NCBI RefSeq assembly: GCF_021018805.1
Contig: NC_086253.1
Location: 13,766,735-13,830,734 of the forward strand
Reading direction: 5' to 3'
DNA: 64,000 bases
Origin: Prinia subflava
Lineage: Eukaryota > Chordata > Aves > Passeriformes > Cisticolidae
Made by a program: the position numbers and the translations under genes. The stretch's first letter is position 1. Each line of letters starts with the position of its first letter. Under the pieces are notes generated by a model. It ran no database searches. It worked only from the letters and a program-made list of their open reading frames with translations, and was not told where the DNA came from. Positions 42,301 to 55,300 of this stretch are shown here, piece after piece.

Positions 42301-43600
42301 GCAAAGAACATTTTTTTATGCTATGTTACAGTGTATCTTACTGCAAAAATTCCGTAAAATTTGCCGGACTCCAGCTAGGAAGTCCAATTTCAGGGCAAAA
42401 TAGAAACCAGTCAAAAATACTTTTCATTTGAACCTCAACAGAATCTGTATTGTTGACTCTGGTCTGCTACAGTACAACACTGTCAGTGTTAATACTTTCA
42501 GAAGTGCTATTTATATTGTAACTCTAAGACCTTCTCTGTTTTCTTCATAGGAAATTAGTCTTTCATCATTAATATCACAAAATGTTACAGCATCACTGTA
42601 GCAATACTACAATTAATGGTTCTGAATGAAAGTGTTGTCTCTATACTGTTTTCAAATGATTTTGAACAATTCTAACTTCCTGGATAAGTCCTTTTCTCAG
42701 GTTTTTTCACGACATGGTCACTGTAACAGAAACAAGTTATTTGGAAAGTGAAAACAAATCGAATATTTTTCTGTTACTCAAATAAAGGTATTTATACTGT
42801 CGAAAAATATGCATCTGCTTCTCCCACTTTGTTTCTAAAATTTTTGTATGTTGCTTTTATCATTTTCAACAGAAAAAGGGGTAAGAAAGGATCAAGACAT
42901 CAGATATAAGGATGTTTGTGTAAGATTTTGTAGTTGAAAATGGGGAAATTTGGAATCCATCTAATTAGGAAACTATCTAAGCTATGATTATAGAAGGTGA
43001 TATATTTTGGTGGTCAGAAGAAAACCATTATATCACACATATGTGATCACAAAAAGGTTAAAAAAATCCCAAAACAACACAAAGTAAGTCATCTGATGTG
43101 CACAACTACAGATAACATTAAAAACATCTGCTAAGCAACTCCTAAGTATTATGCCTAATAAATAGTGTAGTTTTTTAAACATATACCAGTAGTTAATCCA
43201 GCCATCTCGTAACATACAGAACCATGAAATATACCTATTTCTACATCCAGAAATGCTCCCCAGTTCTCCATTGCAGACACATGCCATGGCTATATCCTGG
43301 GGCCTTATCAAATTCAAACACGGGCGAGTGATCCCTCTACCCCTGTGTGCTGCTCTCCCAGCCAAGAGGACACAGGGGCAGAGGCTGCAGGCAAAGCATG
43401 ACACAGTATATCCCATAATATAACCAATCTCCCTAGAGCCATAACCCTGAAGTGTACCCAAATATGTCATCCGTACACAGCAAAAACACACAAGATGGTA
43501 TTCAGCTGCATCCTGCTAAATATATATACCTTATGTTGTTTCTTCAATAGCAAACCACATCTAGAGTATTCCAATTAATATGTAAATATGAGTAACTTAC

Positions 43601-43730
43601 TTTTATTTCCAACCAAGGCCACAAGTGGCTGTGTTTCTGACTCTTCATTCACTTTTTTTACTACGTTATACCAGTCTTCCAAATTTTCAAAACTCTGGCC
43701 ATTGGTAATATCATAAACCAAGAGAATACC
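43601..43730 (-). CDS. RAB28: RAB28 exon 4 (G-domain core, G4 start)
   Basis: The 130-nt exon encodes residues 88-130 plus the first base of codon 131. The translation begins [20 protein letters not shown] and ends in LVALVGNK. This is the beta4-alpha3-beta5 core of the GTPase fold; YDIT is the usual Rab beta4 signature and NK starts the guanine-specificity motif NKxD. The acceptor is ATTTAG before GGTATT and the donor is AAAA/GTAAGT, a phase 1 intron. Reading on past the donor hits a stop after a few codons, so it is a genuine exon border. It agrees with vertebrate RAB28 over its whole length; N98-G99 replaces the N-Y pair I recall in human. Confidence 0.98.
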
Positions 43731-45279
43731 CTAAATAAAAAGAATAAAAAGACATGTACAAAATTTTACAGACTGTAAAAGAATTTAACATGGTAATATT
43801 TGCATCAGTCTAAATTATTATTGTCATAAAATTGAGCACTCAAAATAATGGCATCATATCTTCTGAGGGTCAGTTAAAGGAATTATAAATTTCTATACTA
43901 TACACGTTACTACAGTATTTCTCCTTCACTTCATGCACTCTAAATTCACATTTCAGAAAAAAAATGGCAACACAGTCAAGAGCATAATTAATTATATCAG
44001 AAGTATTACAAACTGTTTATGTTTTATGATAAACCCAAAATAGCATTTCACACTAATAGGAAGATAAAACTTACACAGGAGAAGGACTTTTGTTTTAACT
44101 AATATTAGTTGCAGTTTCAATGCTCCCTTTCTTGAAAAAAAAAAAAGGCAGTTCACTTTTACATTTCTGCAAACTGTCTGTCTTGTTTCTGCTGTCTTTT
44201 GGGGATGAAGGCCAGAATCCACTCCTTCAGAGTTTTAGAAGGTAAGTAAAAGTACTGGCGAGCTTCAAACTTTCATAAGAGAACCTGAAGACATGGTCAG
44301 ATCTCAAAAAAGAGTCCCATATATTTCAGAGGTTTGGGACCTAGCTACAGGTGACAAATACTCAAAGCAGACACTGCTGACGATTCCACAGCACAAATAT
44401 CCAATATTATAAAGCACAGTTTATTAATGGTCCAAATGTCATCCTCATCCCCTCCACAATTCTGAGACCAGCTCTCAGATCTTATTGAGTCTTCTGCCCC
44501 TGCTTTCCACTCCACCCTAATAAAGTCAGTGTCTTGTAAATGAGGAATAAAGTCAGAATTGGCTTCAGTCACACTTGTTCTCATGGAGTTCACACCTGGC
44601 AAAAAAACCCTACATCTGCACACTGTTTCTCACATGAAATTTTTATGAATATTCTGAAAAAACAGTATGATCCATACAAAAATAGCTGGGTCAATGACCT
44701 ACTGTCAATAGAAAAGATTTTTCAAGCTTTTTCAGGCATTTGTCTGGGCCCAGTTTTAACTCATCATAAAATAGAGTGTACACTTACTTAATAATTTCCC
44801 ATTTGACAACAAATTAGTACAGACTGTGAGACTATTTGAGGGGAGTTTAGATTTTATGATGACAAACAGTGTAAAACTAATACGATGCAATTCAATAATT
44901 ACCATGACAAGTTCAAAGGAAGCAATAATCAAGCGCACAATAGGAAGCATTTGGGTTGTAGTAAGTGCATATAATAAGACTAAGGAGTTACAACTCACAG
45001 CTGAATGTGTCAAGCTTATTTTGCAAATATAACACTGGCCTAAAACATTCCAGGTGAAATAATGCATCCATCTTTGGACACTTGAATGTCAAAAAAGGGC
45101 ACACTAGAAGAAACCAGCAACAGTATCCGAAGTTTAGAAAACATGACTGATATGAAAAAAGTGGAAAAAAAAAAACCTGACTGCTTCAATAAATGCATGA
45201 CTTATGGCAGTCATGATGATGCTGGTGTAAGTTTTAAGAAAAGGTAACAGGAGTTCTCTTTGTGTATGCTTTTACACGT

Positions 45280-46050
45280 AGTTTGCAGAAGCCACTAAAT
45301 TGGGAAGACCAGCCAATGTGCCCAAGGGCAGGGTTACCACAAAGGGGCATGCAGACATGCTCAAGGAATGGGTGAACAGGAACCTTTCAACATTCAACAA
45401 GGATAAGTGCAAAGTCCTGCAGCTGGGAAGGAATAAAAAATACAGGCTGAGGGGAGTAATACATGACTGGCTGGGGAGCAACCAAAAATGACCTGCAGGT
45501 CTTGTCAGACAGCAGGCCAAATCAGAGCCAGCAACATTCCCCAGCAGCAAGGATGGCAAATGTGATCCTGGGCTGCATCAGCAGAAGTACAGCCACCAGA
45601 CCAGGAACTTTTCTACTCAGCACTTGTTGGATCATATCTAAAAGAATCCATCCAGTCAGAACACATCCTTAGGCCTCTCAAGACATGAGAAAAGTGAAGT
45701 AACTTCAGCAGAGGGCCAGCAAGATGATTGAAGGCTGGAGCACTTGTTTTATGAGGAAGAGATGAAGAAACCCAAGTTCTTCAGCAGGGAGAAGTGGCCC
45801 TGGGAGGACCCAAAAGCAGCCTTCCCATACTCATGAGGAAGCAATGAAGGAGATGAGACAGGGTCTTCACAGTAGTGCATGGCAGGATAAAACTCAGTGG
45901 GCATAAGCTGAAAAAAGAGACATTCAAGCCACATCTAATGAAAAGCTTTTTCACCATGAGGAAAATAAAGCAGGTTGGCCAGAGGTTGCTCAGTCTCCAT
46001 CTGTAGAAATTTACGAGAAGCATCCTTGAACAGCCTAGTTCCACCTCTCA
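45280..46050 (+). mobile_element. CR1 LINE remnant, 3' part
   Basis: The sequence follows the 3' portion of avian CR1 in plus orientation, antisense to RAB28. It opens with a degenerate AGTTTGCAGAAGCCAC (CR1: AAGTTTGCAGATGAC...). A diverged reverse-transcriptase tail follows with recognisable blocks such as NLSTFNKDKCKVLQLGRN and ILGCISRS. After that come the CR1 region with GGAGAAG and TTCACAGTAGTGC, and GGGCATAAGCTG near 45900. Several frameshifts and stops break the frame. The usual CR1 3' terminal octamer repeats are not visible. Borders are approximate. A short AAAC run lies about 100 bp beyond it, at 46151-46174. Confidence 0.85.
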
Positions 46051-46150
46051 GTTGACCCAACTTAGTGTTTTACCGCTGACCTCCTGCAGCGATAGTTTTA
46101 GCTCTACCAAGAGTTAATAGCAAGGGTACATACAAAAACAAGCAAACCAA

Positions 46151-46174
46151 CAAAACAAACAAACAAACAAAAAC
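46151..46174. repeat. short AAAC microsatellite
   Basis: A tract of AAAC/CAAA units with small interruptions, about 100 bp past the 3' end of the plus-orientation CR1 remnant. Such A-rich tetramers commonly grow from A-rich retroposon flanks. Confidence 0.8.
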
Positions 46175-49100
46175 CCTATGGAGACTGTAATAATAGCAAA
46201 GCTCTGAAATACACCACCTGTAAGTCACTAACATTGAAAAATTTCTGAAGGTTGCTAAAAGTCATTACACATGGATAGCTTTTTAGGATGACAACAGATC
46301 CTACTGACATTCCTCTAACTCCTGCTTTCTTATGCCAGCAATACCAATCTATCTCATTTCCTCCAATGTTGTCAACTCCTTGGGAAAGTTGAGGTTTTGT
46401 TCCTTATATTTATATAGTTGTGTTAATTTCTAAGGAACAGCTTTCATCAGTTCCTTCAAGGAAATTAAGAATTATGACACCAAACTTTGCCCTTGCTATC
46501 TTTCCTTCTTTATCAATCAAATCTAGTATTAAACATCCACTTCCCTCTTCCAATTTTGATGCAATTTATTCCTTAATATCTTGCATCTTTAAGTTAATCT
46601 CAATTAATTTCTCCTGACTATTTTTATAACTACCCAAATACCTGGCCATCCACATAATTGTCTCACAATCTAAGTTTTGTTCTAGGAAGGACATACATGT
46701 GCTAATAAATGCTCAGCAGAAATAAAACTCAATCTGAAGCACAGGTAGGGTAAAGGTTAAAAAAAATGCCAGCCATAAAGCTGAAAGTTGTAAATGAGAA
46801 AGAGCACACAGCAATGCTTCTTTCACCAGCTGTCAAGTTTTCTCACTAGCTTGCAGAAGAGCAGATTATCTAAACCATCTTCAGCACTCATCAGTTAGAT
46901 GGAGAAAAAATAAGTATGTGTGAGCATTTAAGGTTAGTCAACTCTTTCTAATCAATTCTTCATCAAAATTCTACTCTGCTTCATGTCCTCTAGACAATTG
47001 CAGCCTACCTACCCCTTTGGATGAAATGATATTCACAGTGGATTTACCATGAAAAAAAAACAATTTAACAAAGTTTGCACCGGAGCTGACTTAACATCCT
47101 TTTCTCTATGATCTAACTTCGACACATTCTTCCCTTAAACATTTTTTTAGTCTTGTCAATATTTGCCACACTTAAGAAACAAGATGGAAGGTATATATTT
47201 TTGCATCATAGAAATGCAAAAAAAAGCATGGCATCCAGGTCATAAAGAATACTTCCTGCTTAGGTTTTTACCACAACAGCACTCTGCAAGCAATTTAGTA
47301 TGATACAGATTATTAATGAAGGACTAGTCATAACTCCATGGCTAAAATTTATTTCACTTTTTTTTTAATTTAACAGAGAAATCCAGTAATTGCTTTCAAG
47401 AAAAATACATCATATTTTACACAAACTTATAGTATATGAAGTAGAGACCAAGTAGACAGCATAAAAGCTGTTTTTTCTCTATTAAGTGTGAGGAATTAAG
47501 GAGGAAAATTAACACTGGCATTTTTACACAAATATTTCTCTGCCATGAAAAAAGTTTGAAACACATGGTAGACGACATGCCAATAAAAGCACATTGATTC
47601 TCTAGTCTCCAGCAACATGGCAAATAGCCCCTGCTTGCATAATTGCACTCTAGTAAGAGAGACATTTTGTCTACATTAGTGCATATGTGAGTGCTTTTTG
47701 TTTTGGAATTATAGAGCATTTTCAAAAATAGGTCACTGGAAACGGAGAATATTGCAGAAATTATTTGCTGCTCCCTAGAGAAGGTAGAGTCTGCAGTACT
47801 CCTATTAACAAGCCAATTTATGATGTAGCATATGCCAGATCTAAAAGATAATTTAAACTAGATATGTGGGTAGGCGCAGCAATTACAGGTAAGATATGGG
47901 AGTGGTTCTGAAAGATTTACCACGCAAACAGCAGCAATGTTATTTCTAAATTGAACTGCTAGTGTGGAAATGGTGTAACCAGGCAATGTATTTGTACTGA
48001 TAATGAAAATTTAAGAGGTGTCAAGTTTATGTCAAGATTTGTCACAATAAAAGGAAGCTAGAGAAAACAGTAATTAAAAATGTATGTTTTCTTCTCCATT
48101 TATCCCCAGCTATCCTCATCCTATGACTGACTTTTGCAACAAGGAACTAAATTAACTTTCAAATTTTCATTATCGTTATCATTATTATTATTATAAATTA
48201 AGTCAGGCCAAAGTTCTAGAGTATTTCTTCTGGTCACAGAATATTAATTTAGTACAGAGCAACATAATTGTTGCAGAAATGTGCAGATGAAAACAGTTTT
48301 TTACAAATGAAAGCAGCTTACAGTCCACATATACTTAACCACTGCTGTCATTGCTGATACTGAGGATGTGGGCACTCAGATACCTGTCATTAAGTTGCCA
48401 TAATTGAATGATTTACTCTCTATCTATATAACTGTGGCAACTGACTACTATACAATTACTCTCAGCATCCTTCAATTCTGAGATAAATGTGGTAGTTTTA
48501 AACAGCTTTCAGTTAGTGTTGATTATTTATACCTTTTATTTATAGAGAATGAAGAGCTCTTTTTTCCCCAGAGCTTGCAGAGTTCTTCTGCCTCACCACT
48601 GAAATTCAGCTACCAAGATGGGATGCAGCAACTACGTTGTTCTAAATGAGCAACATCAGAGAAAAACGGGCAGGAGAAGAGCATCTGCTTCAAGACAGCA
48701 AGTGAATTGCAATTTCTCTAACTGCAACGTGAGCAAATCATGCAAGTTCTCATGCTCAAATCTGCCATTCTTATTCTAAAATGTGGCACAAGAAATAGGG
48801 GATCTCAATCAAAATACGGCATCTTAACAGTAACCTAGCCAAAAGATCTATCCTAGAGGATTGATTCAGCTCTCATTAGAGAGAAGGAAACCTGCAGTGG
48901 CAAGTTTTTGCAATGAAGTATAGACAGATGTTCCACTTACTCTTCTTGATATCCTGATCAAATTTCAACCAAGATCAGGTGAACTGTAGACCATAATATT
49001 TTCAGTTGCTGTAGATTCTCTAAACTTCTGTCTCCAGCTGGCCATATGATTTTAGAGGTAAGCCTACCATACACATAGGTTTCTGAGCACAAAAGTAAGA

Positions 49101-49455
49101 ATTCAACCACTTATGATTTCTGAATCTCTCAATGATCAAATAGCTGGAAATTAGGCTGTGGGCATCTGCAAATACTGGATAAATGCATAACACCTACTGT
49201 AGGTATGCCACAAACAATTCCACACATATACCTTAGATCTGAATTATTTACATTTGAAGAATACAGAGATGAACACAATTTCTGCAACAGATCCAAATCA
49301 TCTGCTTTATCTCTATCTGTACAGCTTGTATACTTTATAAACAAGATGTTTGAAATCCCAGCTGCACCATACACGCTGACCAAGTGCAACAAATCATTGG
49401 CACATATGGGGTTTTTTGTAGCAACCTTCACTCAAGTTACTTCAGTATTTTAAAG

Positions 49456-50620
49456 CCTTTTTTGCACTGGGGAACCCCAAACTGAACACAGGACTCCAAA
49501 AGCCACTTCAAAAATGTCAGACAGCATGATACTCACTTTCCTTAATTTAACTACTTCATTCTTACTAACACAGCTCAGTACTCAATTAGCTTTTACTGTT
49601 GCAAGGGTGCATTGCAAACTCTTACTCAACTGGTTTTTACCTCAATAAGACATCCAGAAGCTATTTCCTCCAAAGCCATTTCAAAGACGACTGAGGTTGG
49701 AAGAGACCTCTGAAGTCATTTAGTTCAATGTTTCTGTTCAAGCAGTGTCATCCAAAGCCAGCTGCCCAGGACCATGTCCAGATGGCTTTTGATTACCTCT
49801 GAGAATGGAGACTGTACAACCTCTCTGGTCAACTTGTGCCAGTTCTCAGTCATCCTCACAGTAGAAAACATGTTTCCTAGTGTTCAGAAGGAATCCCCTG
49901 TTTTAGTTTGTGCCCATTGCCCTGGTCCTGTCAATAGACACTACAGAAAAAAGCCTGGTTCTCTCCTCCTTGCATCCATCCTTCATGGATGTATATATAT
50001 TGATTAGCCTTCTATTCTCCAGGCTGAACAGTCACAGTTCTCTCAGCCTTTCCTCATAGAAGAGATGCTCCAGACCATTAATCACCTTTGTGGCCCTTCA
50101 CTGCACATTCTCCAGTTGATTCCAGCTGCATAAAACTATTCTGTACCAGGTGCAGGACTTGCCATCTGTCACCAGCCGAACGTCACAAGGTTTCTGTTGT
50201 CCACTCCTTCAGCTGGTCATGGTCTCTCCCAGTAGCAGCCCTACCCTGCAGCACAGTGACCATTCCTCCCCAGTTTGGTGCTACTCATAAACTGACAATG
50301 TTTTGTTCCATTGTTAAAAGAATTACTAAAAGACACAAACCCAGCACCAATGCTTAAGAAATAAAACTTATAATCAGGCATCAGTACAACATTGAGCTAC
50401 AGACCTTTAAATCCAGCTGTCCATTCAGATTTTCAGTAAATTTATGGTCCACCCATTCCACCTGCATCTCTACAGATTGTAATATTATTATGGGAGATTA
50501 TGTCAAAGGCCCTGCTGAAGTGAAGATAAATTACATGCACTGCTCTCCTCTCCAGAGCTAACCATCGAACCACAGACAGCAATCAAGTTGGCTGTGCATA
50601 TTTTACCCTCGCCAACTCCA
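49456..50620 (-). mobile_element. older CR1 LINE, interrupted
   Basis: This CR1 in minus orientation appears in two pieces. The left piece, about 49456-49680, starts with CACTGGGGAACCCCAAACTG, matching the CR1 block CTGGGGAGCCCAAAACTG and its continuation. The right piece, about 50130-50620, resumes at CCAGGTGCAGGACTTGCC, which in CR1 follows the end of the left piece. It runs on through TGGTGCTACTCATAAACTG and TGTCAAAGGCCCTGCTGAAG. A younger CR1 end separates the pieces. It is heavily diverged and not coding. The borders are estimates from recalled CR1 consensus. Confidence 0.75.
49680..50132 (-). mobile_element. CR1 LINE 3' end, nested in another CR1
   Basis: A 5'-truncated CR1 in minus orientation, covering roughly the last 450 bp of the element. 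It begins with the 3' hallmark GAGGTTGGAAGAGACCTCT and continues through AAGCAGTGTCATCCAAAGCC and CCCAGGACCATGTCCAG. It also keeps GAGACTGTACAACCTCTCTGG and CAGGCTGAACAGTCACAG, and stops after GTGGCCCTTCACTGCACA. 5' truncation is normal for CR1. The terminal octamers are eroded and I see no clear target-site duplication, as usual for CR1. Confidence 0.88.
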
Positions 50621-52278
50621 TGCTACCTCTTCCTAATTACTTTCTTGCTGTTTTGTTGCCCATTCATGGGAATTTTTATTCATATTTAAAAGGATTTTCC
50701 TTTATAAATACTCCTACTTGTCCTACTTTGCCTTTCCTTTTTTTCTTATAAAAAAAAGCTACAGATATTCAAAATTAAATAAGCTTATAGAAATAAACCT
50801 AGAAATAAACTGAAAGCAGAGCCTTTCCAAACTATTCATGGCATTTCAGGAACAGATGAAATTAGAGACAGTTTATGCATCTTTAACAAGCACTGTTAGT
50901 AACTGCTAATAACTGTAACTGCTAATAGAAAAGTGTATTAGAACTCACTTCTGATGATAAGAAGCCTCTCACAGACACTAGGAATACATGCTAAGACTGA
51001 GAAAGAAAAAGTCCATAAAGAAAATTAGGATGGAAATGAGGACTGGAGGAAGATTAATGACAAAGAGATTCAATATAGGGGTTCTTTTATTAATGTGTTC
51101 TGAATGACTAAAAAAAAAATCAAACTTTAGTCTTATTGATACCAATAAGATATTTGTTTACACACTTTTGGGCACTGGCATTAACTTTTTGACTTGCTAT
51201 TTTTGGTAAGAAACTCTTAAGTTTATCACCAAATTCAATACAGACAAAGCTAATAGCCTTTTATTTCCTTCATTAAATTTACTTTGGACATATGGCAACA
51301 ATTTGTGATTAATCAAATTCCCTCTGTCATGGAAGCCACTTTCTCCTATTGCTTGGTAGATCTGCAACAGGTCAGTAAATTGGTTTTTATTAAAAAAGAA
51401 GAATATGCTATAAAACAGATGCAACAGCGAAAAACACTGACTTTTTTTTTTGAAAGTGACAAAATGTTACATTGACAAGTTTCTCTTTATCCAATTAACT
51501 AATAAATCCCAATCTCTTTCATTAGCCATTCCTGTGTTGTATAACATTATCTAATAGCACATGTTGTGCCTATTGTTCTCATTACAAACTCCAAATTAAG
51601 GAAGAGAGTACATTTTAGGATCACACACACTAAGAAGTTCTGCATTTATAACACATCCTCCTAAATCATCTCGTGACTCAAGATATAGTTATAACACTTA
51701 GCTCTTAATCTTACCATCCACTTTGAGTTGCTTAGTTAACCTGAAGACAAACTTAATTTCATTGGACACGAGTTCTGAAAAAATATTTAGCTACCTGGTT
51801 GTCTCCTTTTGTTTGCCCTCTTATAACCCCAGTTGTATGTAGGAGTTTAATGGTGTAGGATTGCTCTTAATTTCCTCCTTCTACCTTGTCCCCCTGGGAG
51901 GCAGCTGTTCTGAAAGCAGCCACTCTATCTACCATGTGGATATCCAAATAGCCTTTACTGTTTACTGTGATTGCTTTTCTTAACTCAAGACACAAAGCCT
52001 GGAAACAACCATCTGTTCTTGGGAGTTATTCAGCTCTATAAATGCACACGCTTGCTTTGCTTTTTATGTCAGCTCTAAAAAATTAGCTACACACCAAAAT
52101 TAAAGAAGCGTATTAATATCAATTAAGTTTAGACTGAACAGACATTCAACATTTTTGAGCTTTATGAAACAATCAACTAAAAGCTATATATAATGTATCT
52201 ATATATAATTTTAAGAACAAAGTTTCAAATAATTTTATATCATTGCTATAAATACAATTATCAGCATTTATACTGTAC

Positions 52279-52367
52279 CTGAGCTCCATAAATATATTTA
52301 TCCAGCATTTTGCCTCCTAATGTTTGTCCCCCTACATCCCACACTTGAAGAGTAACATTCAAATTTC
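52279..52367 (-). CDS. RAB28: RAB28 exon 3 (switch II region)
   Basis: The 89-nt exon supplies the last two bases of G58 and residues 59-87, starting [14 protein letters not shown] and ending DKYIYGAQ. It holds the G3 motif and switch II. RAB28 is unusual in having W-D-(I/V)-G-G-Q instead of the canonical Rab WDTAGQ; here it reads WDVGGQ, with D68 and the catalytic glutamine Q72 kept. The acceptor is TTTTCCAG before GAAATT and the donor is TCAG/GTACAG, followed by a phase 0 intron. The reading frame is continuous with exons 2 and 4. V66 and V69 replace isoleucines that I recall in human RAB28, which are conservative changes. Confidence 0.97.
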
Positions 52368-55300
52368 CTGGAAAAAAAATTATACAGATATTGCGTAACC
52401 TGGAAAATTTAGACACAAATATATTCAACAACAAGAGCTTTTAACAAGTATACAAGAAATAGGAACTAAATTTCAAAACAAAAACAATTGTATAATCTGG
52501 GAAAAAAGTAATTTGAGTCCTTGAGCTAAGTCATTAAGATATGGTAAAACTATAGCTAGTTACTAACACATCTAATATTAACAGAAAATAATTGGAACTG
52601 CATAAAGTATAGGAATCCTGACTAGAAATTATATAACACATTCAACTGACAAAACACATAAAACTTCACAAAGAATGTTCTATAGCGTGGTACTTGGAAC
52701 TGAAAGGTAACACAATTAATGCCAACTTATCCACATTATTTCATACTGTGTGTCCCTTCCTCACCCCCTCTCCTAATCTTCCTTACTGATCGAGAGGAAA
52801 ATCTTCATGATAACTTCATTTTGGTAGTGATGCTGATAGTAGTATAGAGTTACAGAATTATATTGCTGACAGAGTAAAAAAATGGAAATACTGACACACA
52901 TCTAAGTTGAGGATGCACACTATGATTACTTCCTCCACTCACCACCTTAAGGCATGAAGCTAAATTGGACATGATTTACATAATCTCATCTTCAAAAAAT
53001 CTACATCAAGAACAGACCTTCCTTTCTACTCTAAACCATTTTTAAGCTATGTTGAAATTGTTAACAGGTTTTTAAAAACAAAAATAACAAAAAATGAGTG
53101 TAAATACAGAGTATTTAACATCCTACAAATCATACATATTCTGCAAGACAACTCACCAACTCACAGATCAAAAATACACACACAAAGGTATGCTACCATA
53201 TACATAGAAATGTATTAAAGTATAATTTCTCACATTTTGCATAATAAGAACTGTACAGATAACCTGGGCAATAAACTCTAACAGAGTACGGACTGACAAA
53301 ATTTTTTCTAATCCATATACTATTCACATGACACATGTTAATACAAATTCTATGTACTCACAAATAATCTCAACTGCCTATTAATTTTTACTTCTGGATT
53401 TTAAAAAAGCGCAACAAATTTCACATCACAACAACTGCAAATTGAGTGAAAGCAAACACATTATTTTGGCTTGCTAAAAAAGATATATTCTTAATTCAAC
53501 TATTTTATGTAGTTGACAGTTTGATTTTACACCACATGATCTGTTCAGCTGTAAACTTATAACTGAAACACTCGCATTGGTTACACAAGAGAAAGTGCTC
53601 CATGGAAACCTATCACAGCACCAGGTGAAAATAACCAGCAAATTGTAACTATATAGCTGAATATGTGCTACTCGTGGTATCACCTATACCACATTATATT
53701 TTTATAATGCACCTTGCTTTAATCCAGTTAAAAGAGCAGATTCCCAAAACTACAACCTTGGTGTCAAAAATACAGAGATGAGTGTGAAACAGTACTATTA
53801 AGCTACACTGAGTTTTATGTAATACCAAGAGAATTTCTACATGGAGCTTAGAAAACACATCATAAACACCCCAGTTCAATAAAGGCAACCTTTTATAATC
53901 AACAAAAAGCTTACTTGTTCTGATAGTTCATATACTATGTATTAATTAATTAATTAACTTAAAAGCTCAGAACATAAATGATCACAAGCACTGCAGGGAT
54001 GTCTTCCATAAAGCATCTGGCATGGATAAACTAGTGCATCCACAGTCTGAAAAGACCCTATAGCCTCAGTGGGCAAACAAACTATGCAGGCTCAAAGGCT
54101 CACCATGCTGCAATATTCTACCCCTATGTATTCTGCTGGAAAGTCACTGTGTCATTCATGTCAGCTATTTTCAGAAAAAAAAGAAAATTATTCATAAATA
54201 TTATCACTTTCAAACTCAGTAATTTTCAGATGCCCAATTTTGTCAAGTGCTCTAAAAAGTTTGAACTTGATTTTTCCTCCTAAAGAAATAATTATGCACA
54301 GCATACTGATCTTAGTATCTGGATATAACTGCATGGAACAACCTAAGAAATTTTAGTGCAGCAAGTTACATTAACTAGTCTACCTGTGACTGCCCAACTG
54401 AAAGATATCCTATTACAAATTATTTACTCTGCTTTATTAACAACAGAAAAAAGAAACAGGGAAAAAGAAAGATTGGTATGTTCATTTAAGGTGAACTCCT
54501 CCTTAATTAGGACCTCAGTAATTATGAAATTCATGCTGATCATCTCCTGGGCAAAATGCTTCATTTTCACTTTTTTTTCTAATAGGTTCTGTAATATTTG
54601 CTTTGTGTTCAGGTTGATTCTGGGGAGAAAGAAGGATATTAGGATTATTCTGACAAAAGGGAAAACTGCAGGCAATTTACCTAGCAAGTATTTCATTAAC
54701 AACTGGGATAGTGGCACACAAAGTTTTCTGCAAAAACTTTGAAATCTTTTATTTTTTCAGTTTAACAGGAATGTAAAAACTAGAGACTTACAACAAAACA
54801 AAAAGAAACAATGCATAACCATGCATAAGACAGTTCTTAGAAACAGTCTTAACACACTAATGAAAATAACTGCAGAATCCCATCAAAATAACATGTAATG
54901 CACTAATGAGAACAAAGAAACCCCAGCACTTCTTTACGCTGTAGGAAATGCACACAAGTGCAAAGCTGAAATACTTGAGGCAGCACAGTGCAGGTCTGCG
55001 ATTGCTCCTGGTATGAACTGAAGCCACTGGGCTGCTGCAGCAGTGACCCTGCAGGAGGACACTTGGTGTACTGGTTAACCTTTCTTAAAGTGCTGCACAG
55101 TCAGGATGGAACTAAAAACACAAGAGTGACCGCTTTTTACACCAACAACTTTAAAAAAAATCCTTTTAACAGAAGAATTCTGTTTACTGAACTGCACCTA
55201 CAACCTCCCAAAAAGTATACAACTATGGCTCTTAAGAGTCTCTATCAACAGACCCTCTGACTAGCAGATACACTGTTTAGGCACTAAAATCTACCCCATG

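Larger units (their letters stand above)
11250..43600 (-). other. RAB28 intron 4, 32 kb
   Basis: A very large phase 1 intron that splits codon 131 inside the GTPase NKxD motif. Recognised contents are an LTR-like fragment near 15.6 kb, an old CR1/L3-type relic at about 26.98-27.35 kb and the heptamer satellite at 30151-30360. GC-richer unexplained patches lie at about 22.9-23.3, 23.7-24.0 and 43.2-43.5 kb. The rest is AT-rich sequence with poly-A and T runs, in which I see no gene. Confidence 0.85.
43731..52278 (-). other. RAB28 intron 3
   Basis: An 8.5-kb phase 0 intron with donor GTACAG and acceptor ATTTAG. It carries most of the recognisable LINE sequence in the window: a plus-orientation CR1 remnant and a nested pair of minus-orientation CR1s. 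Otherwise it is AT-rich, with short A-runs and a small AAAC tract. Confidence 0.85.

Noticed and set aside
45300..45672. Two overlapping plus-strand frames with reverse-transcriptase-like blocks as a gene
   Set aside because: They are fragments of a frameshifted CR1 LINE, not a host gene.
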